Assembly (NCBI RefSeq): GCF_007483665.1
Contig: NZ_VIQO01000023.1
Location: 124,001 to 188,000 of the forward strand
Origin: Catellatospora sichuanensis
GTDB lineage: Bacteria > Actinomycetota > Actinomycetes > Mycobacteriales > Micromonosporaceae
Length of the DNA: 64,000 bases
Direction: 5' to 3'
In this document: positions 61,516 through 64,000 of the stretch, piece by piece
Numbering within the stretch: the stretch's first letter is position 1
Layout: each line of letters begins with the position of its first letter
Notes under the pieces: generated by a model
Databases searched by the model: none
What the model was told of the DNA's origin: nothing
The model's input: only the letters and a program-made list of their open reading frames with translations
Made by a program: the position numbers and the translations under genes

Positions 61516-62607
61516 TCAGGCGGTGCCGAACAGTTCGGCGAAGCGGCCGGTGAACAGGTCGGCACCCTTGTACTCGGCGACCGCCGTGGCCGGGACCGCG
61601 GCGGGACCGTCGGGTGTGGCCATCTGGCCGACACCGCCTCGCGTGCCGAGCGGGAGCAGGATCATCGGATCGGGTGCGGGCCGGTAGCTCGCCGTGGGTT
61701 GCCCGCCACGCAGCCGCGCCATGATGTTCTGCGCCACGACCTCGGCATGCTGCAACGCGTACGCGGCCATCTTGGCCTCCGCGAGATCGGTGATGTCGCC
61801 GATCGCGTAGACGTGCTCGTGCCCGTGGACGTTGAGGGTCTCGGTGACGCGGACCTGTCCCTGCGCGGAACGGGTCGTGAGCCGGCCGTCGGCGAGATAG
61901 TCGGTGTTGACGCGCACGCCGTGGGCGCGGAACCAGATGTCGGCGGTGATCTCACCACCGTCGGTGGTGGTGACGGTGAAGGTTGCGGCCCGGCCCGGCC
62001 CGGTCGGCGGCGGCGCGGTCAGGCCGGTGCCCAACCGCAGCCGGATGCCGGACTCCTCGAGCTGGCGGTGCAGGTCCTGGCGCAGCTCCGGCGCGAAGCC
62101 CGGCAGCAGCTGCCCGGCCGGGTCGACGAGGGTCAGCCGCTTGTCCGGCCAGACCTCCCGGATCTCCCCGGCCAGCTCCAAGCCGACCGGCCCGGCGCCC
62201 ACGATCAGCACCCGCTCGGCGTTCAGCAGTTCCTTGTGGGTACGCCGGAGGTCGTCGAGCGCCTCGCCGGTGGAGTCGGCGTCGGGCTTGGCCGGGTAGG
62301 CGTAGTCGGAGCCGGTGGCCAGGACCAGATGGTCCGCCTCGATCCGACCGCCCGAGGCCAGGGTGACGCCGCCGGGGTCCACCGAGACCGCCCGGTCCCG
62401 GATCACCCTGCCCCGGGTGAGCAGCGTGTCGAACGGGAAGAACATGTTGCCCGCCCAGTCGGGCCGGACCAGTGCCCGCAGCGACGCCGCCGCGTTGACG
62501 AACGCGTCCCGGGGATCGATGAGCACGACGTCAGCCTCCGAGTCCAGCGCCTTGGCGACCGCCGAACCCCCGTAACCTCCGCCGATGACCGCCACCGTAC
62601 GACTCAT
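61516..62607 (-). CDS. FAD-dependent NAD(P)H oxidoreductase (NDH-2/AIF-like)
   Basis: A 363-residue protein with two dinucleotide folds: VAVIGGGYGGSAVAKAL (FAD, residue 5) and VLIVGAGPVGLELAGEI (NAD(P)H, about 133), plus the second FAD motif VYAIGDITD (about 268). The layout matches small pyridine nucleotide-disulphide oxidoreductases of the AIF/FSP1 and NDH-2 type, which reduce quinones or carriers at the membrane. No redox-active CxxC is present. It is transcribed divergently from the XRE regulator. Confidence 0.88.
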   Translation of the reverse strand: MSRTVAVIGGGYGGSAVAKALDSEADVVLIDPRDAFVNAAASLRALVRPDWAGNMFFPFDTLLTRGRVIRDRAVSVDPGGVTLASGGRIEADHLVLATGSDYAYPAKPDADSTGEALDDLRRTHKELLNAERVLIVGAGPVGLELAGEIREVWPDKRLTLVDPAGQLLPGFAPELRQDLHRQLEESGIRLRLGTGLTAPPPTGPGRAATFTVTTTDGGEITADIWFRAHGVRVNTDYLADGRLTTRSAQGQVRVTETLNVHGHEHVYAIGDITDLAEAKMAAYALQHAEVVAQNIMARLRGGQPTASYRPAPDPMILLPLGTRGGVGQMATPDGPAAVPATAVAEYKGADLFTGRFAELFGTA

Positions 62608-62742
62608 GACTTCACGCTCCCGCAGACCGAAGTTGACTTCCTGCCATGACCCTGGCCGAGGAGAACGCCGTCAGGGAGGCCGGGCTGAGGGTGGTAGCAG
62701 CAGGGACACGCTCCCGGGCGCCGGCGCTGTTAGGTTCGGACG

Positions 62743-63597
62743 GTGAGCGACAACGAGCTCGGACTGTTCCTGCGGGTGCACCGTGAAGCGGTCACGCCGG
62801 CCGCGGTCGGGCTGCCCGCGGGCCCCCGCCGCCGGGCCGCGGGGTTGCGCCGCTCGGAGGTGGCGGCCCTCGCGGGCGTCAGCGTGGAGTATGTGACCCG
62901 GCTTGAACAGGGACGGGACCGTCGGCCGTCGCCGCAGGTGCTCTCCGCGCTCGCCGACGCGCTGCGGCTGACCGCCGGCGAACGCGTGCACCTGCACCGC
63001 CTCACCAAGGCCGCCGACCCCGGCTACAACTGCCGGGGCGACGCCACCCCGGCGCACACCGTGCGCCCCACCGTGCAGGCCCTGCTCGACCGCCTCGAGC
63101 CCACCCCGGCGGTGCTGCTCAACCGGCTCAGCGACGTACTCGCCCACACCGCGGGCTTCGCCCGGCTGGCGGGACCGACGGGCCTGCTGGACGCGGCGAC
63201 GCCCAACCTCGCCCGGTTCGTGTTCACCGACGGTCGGGCCCGCGGCGCCTACCCCGACTGGGACCACGTCGCCGACGAGCAGGTCGCCGCGCTCAAGCAG
63301 GGCCCGTTCCGGGCGGACCCGCACCTGGCCGCGCTGGCCGACGAGCTGACCGTCACCGCAGGCGACGCCTTCACCCGGCGGGTCGACACCGTTGCCGCGC
63401 TGGCGAAGTCCAGCGGCATCCTCCGGCTGGCCCACCCCGAGGCGGGCACGCTGCGGCTCGCGTACGAGACGCTTGACCTGTCCGCCGACGACGACCAGCG
63501 CCTGATCGTGCACCTGCCCGCCGACGAGCCGACATCCGCCGCGCTCGACCGCCTGAACAGCCACCGAGCGCAGCCGCTACGCCTGGTGGTCGGATGA
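62743..63597 (+). CDS. XRE-family regulator with MmyB-like ligand-binding domain
   Basis: A 284-residue regulator: N-terminal HTH (LRRSEVAALAGVSVEYVTRL, then PSPQVLSALADALRL), followed by the MmyB-like PAS-type domain with PTPAVLLNRLSDVLAHTAGF and a C-terminal region PEAGTLRLAYETLDL typical of this family, which can bind fatty acids. It starts with GTG 62743. Divergence from the FAD oxidoreductase suggests that it regulates that gene. Confidence 0.9.
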   Translation: MSDNELGLFLRVHREAVTPAAVGLPAGPRRRAAGLRRSEVAALAGVSVEYVTRLEQGRDRRPSPQVLSALADALRLTAGERVHLHRLTKAADPGYNCRGDATPAHTVRPTVQALLDRLEPTPAVLLNRLSDVLAHTAGFARLAGPTGLLDAATPNLARFVFTDGRARGAYPDWDHVADEQVAALKQGPFRADPHLAALADELTVTAGDAFTRRVDTVAALAKSSGILRLAHPEAGTLRLAYETLDLSADDDQRLIVHLPADEPTSAALDRLNSHRAQPLRLVVG

Positions 63598-63961
63598 CAC
63601 CGCGCGGCTGCAGGAGGCGGGCGACTCAGGCCCCGCCCCGGGCGGGATGGTGCGCCGCACGCCGAGCAGCTCGCCACCGACCGGCAGCACGGCGACGGCG
63701 ACGGGCACCGGGTTCACGTAACTGACCTGCTCGCAGGCCGCGCTCGCGACCAGGCGGCTCGGAGTCGTCTGCGCTCTGGCGTCGCCCCGTCACCGGCATC
63801 CCCGGATGGACTCCAGCGCGCTGTCGCGACGATCAGCGGATCGCAGGTACCTGTCATCCCGTGGCCGTATGTCCCACGCGCACATCAACCCGCAGCAGGT
63901 AGCCGCAGGCAGCGTAGTAGGGCATGTTCTGGTCATGAGGCGAACTGATTCGGAGGTCGCT
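63598..63961. other. 364-bp gap with a gene remnant
   Basis: Contains the Nudix remnant listed separately and the ribosome site of the following partial gene. I see no other feature. Confidence 0.4.
63632..63753 (-). pseudogene. N-terminal remnant of a Nudix hydrolase
   Basis: The minus strand reads CEQVSYVNPVPVAVAVLPVG then GELLGVRRTIPPGAG, the well-known start of small Nudix proteins (zinc-Cys, YxNPxPVAV, and VRRxIPPGxG). The Nudix box (GGFxExGE type) that should follow is missing; the frame degenerates into PESPASC. Confidence 0.6.
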
Positions 63962-64000
63962 GTGGTCAGCTTCAGGGTTCCGCGATGGATCTCGGAGGCC
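63962..64000 (+). CDS. Start of a gene cut by the window end
   Basis: GGAGG at 63952-63956 lies 5 nt before GTG 63962, which opens MVSFRVPRWISEA to the last base. An in-frame ATG at 63935 is an alternative start. Thirteen residues do not allow a functional call. Confidence 0.5.
   Translation, partial: MVSFRVPRWISEA

Noticed and set aside
1-64000. tRNA, rRNA, CRISPR array, transposase or integrase
   Set aside because: Looked for on both strands; nothing with convincing structure or motifs.

Overview
The window is GC-rich (around 70 percent or more by eye) with GTG starts, long spurious antisense frames, DUF5994, DUF998 and SigE-family proteins and short GTGA or ATGA gene overlaps. Together these point to an actinomycete chromosome, most likely Micromonosporaceae (inference from gene content and a familiar type of dispersed intergenic palindrome; no rRNA marker is present). 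I saw no rRNA, tRNA, CRISPR array or transposase. The density of catabolic, regulatory and orphan genes and several decayed gene ends suggest an accessory chromosomal region.

Layout. 1-2640: end of a TPR regulator and an FAD monooxygenase. 2727-7961: a hypothetical gene, two GT4 glycosyltransferases, a six-hairpin-type protein and a GH130 mannoside phosphorylase-like enzyme, partly translationally coupled. 8268-13951: DUF5994, an alpha/beta hydrolase with an in-frame stop, asparagine synthase, DoxX and two membrane proteins. 14024-17960: a ferric-siderophore importer behind an IdeR/DmdR iron box. 18267-23782: a small conserved protein, a LuxR LAL regulator, DoxX, an FMN reductase with MarR regulator, and an acetyltransferase.

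23823-32016 is a complete beta-1,4-galactan locus: secreted GH53 endo-galactanase, intracellular GH42 beta-galactosidase, ABC sugar importer and LacI regulator, with five copies of a TGTGA-NCG-TCACA type operator. 32035-45741 holds orphan genes: a HEAT-like protein ending in a degenerate GyrB-type ATPase fold, an HPF1-like protein, an aldo/keto reductase, a SigE-family sigma factor with a membrane partner, a pair of very large uncharacterised proteins (one ending in a type II secretion GspG-like domain), and a DUF2975/YozG pair with its twin operator.

45779-57124 looks like a second polysaccharide locus: five co-directional genes (ABC importer, a GH135/spherulin-4-like and a GH114-like secreted glycosidase) under a ROK regulator, with a divergent Gfo/Idh/MocA protein and two copies of a candidate ROK operator. 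GH135 and GH114 both act on alpha-1,4-linked galactosamine polymers (fungal galactosaminogalactan, bacterial Pel), so I propose this as a galactosaminogalactan/Pel utilisation locus. Both sugar importers lack their own ATPase and presumably use a shared MsiK-type subunit.

57354-64000: an MMPL exporter with a histidine kinase and response regulator, an FAD oxidoreductase divergent from an XRE/MmyB regulator, and the first codons of a further gene. Remnants of a TetR regulator, a cytochrome P450 and a Nudix hydrolase lie in intergenic spaces.
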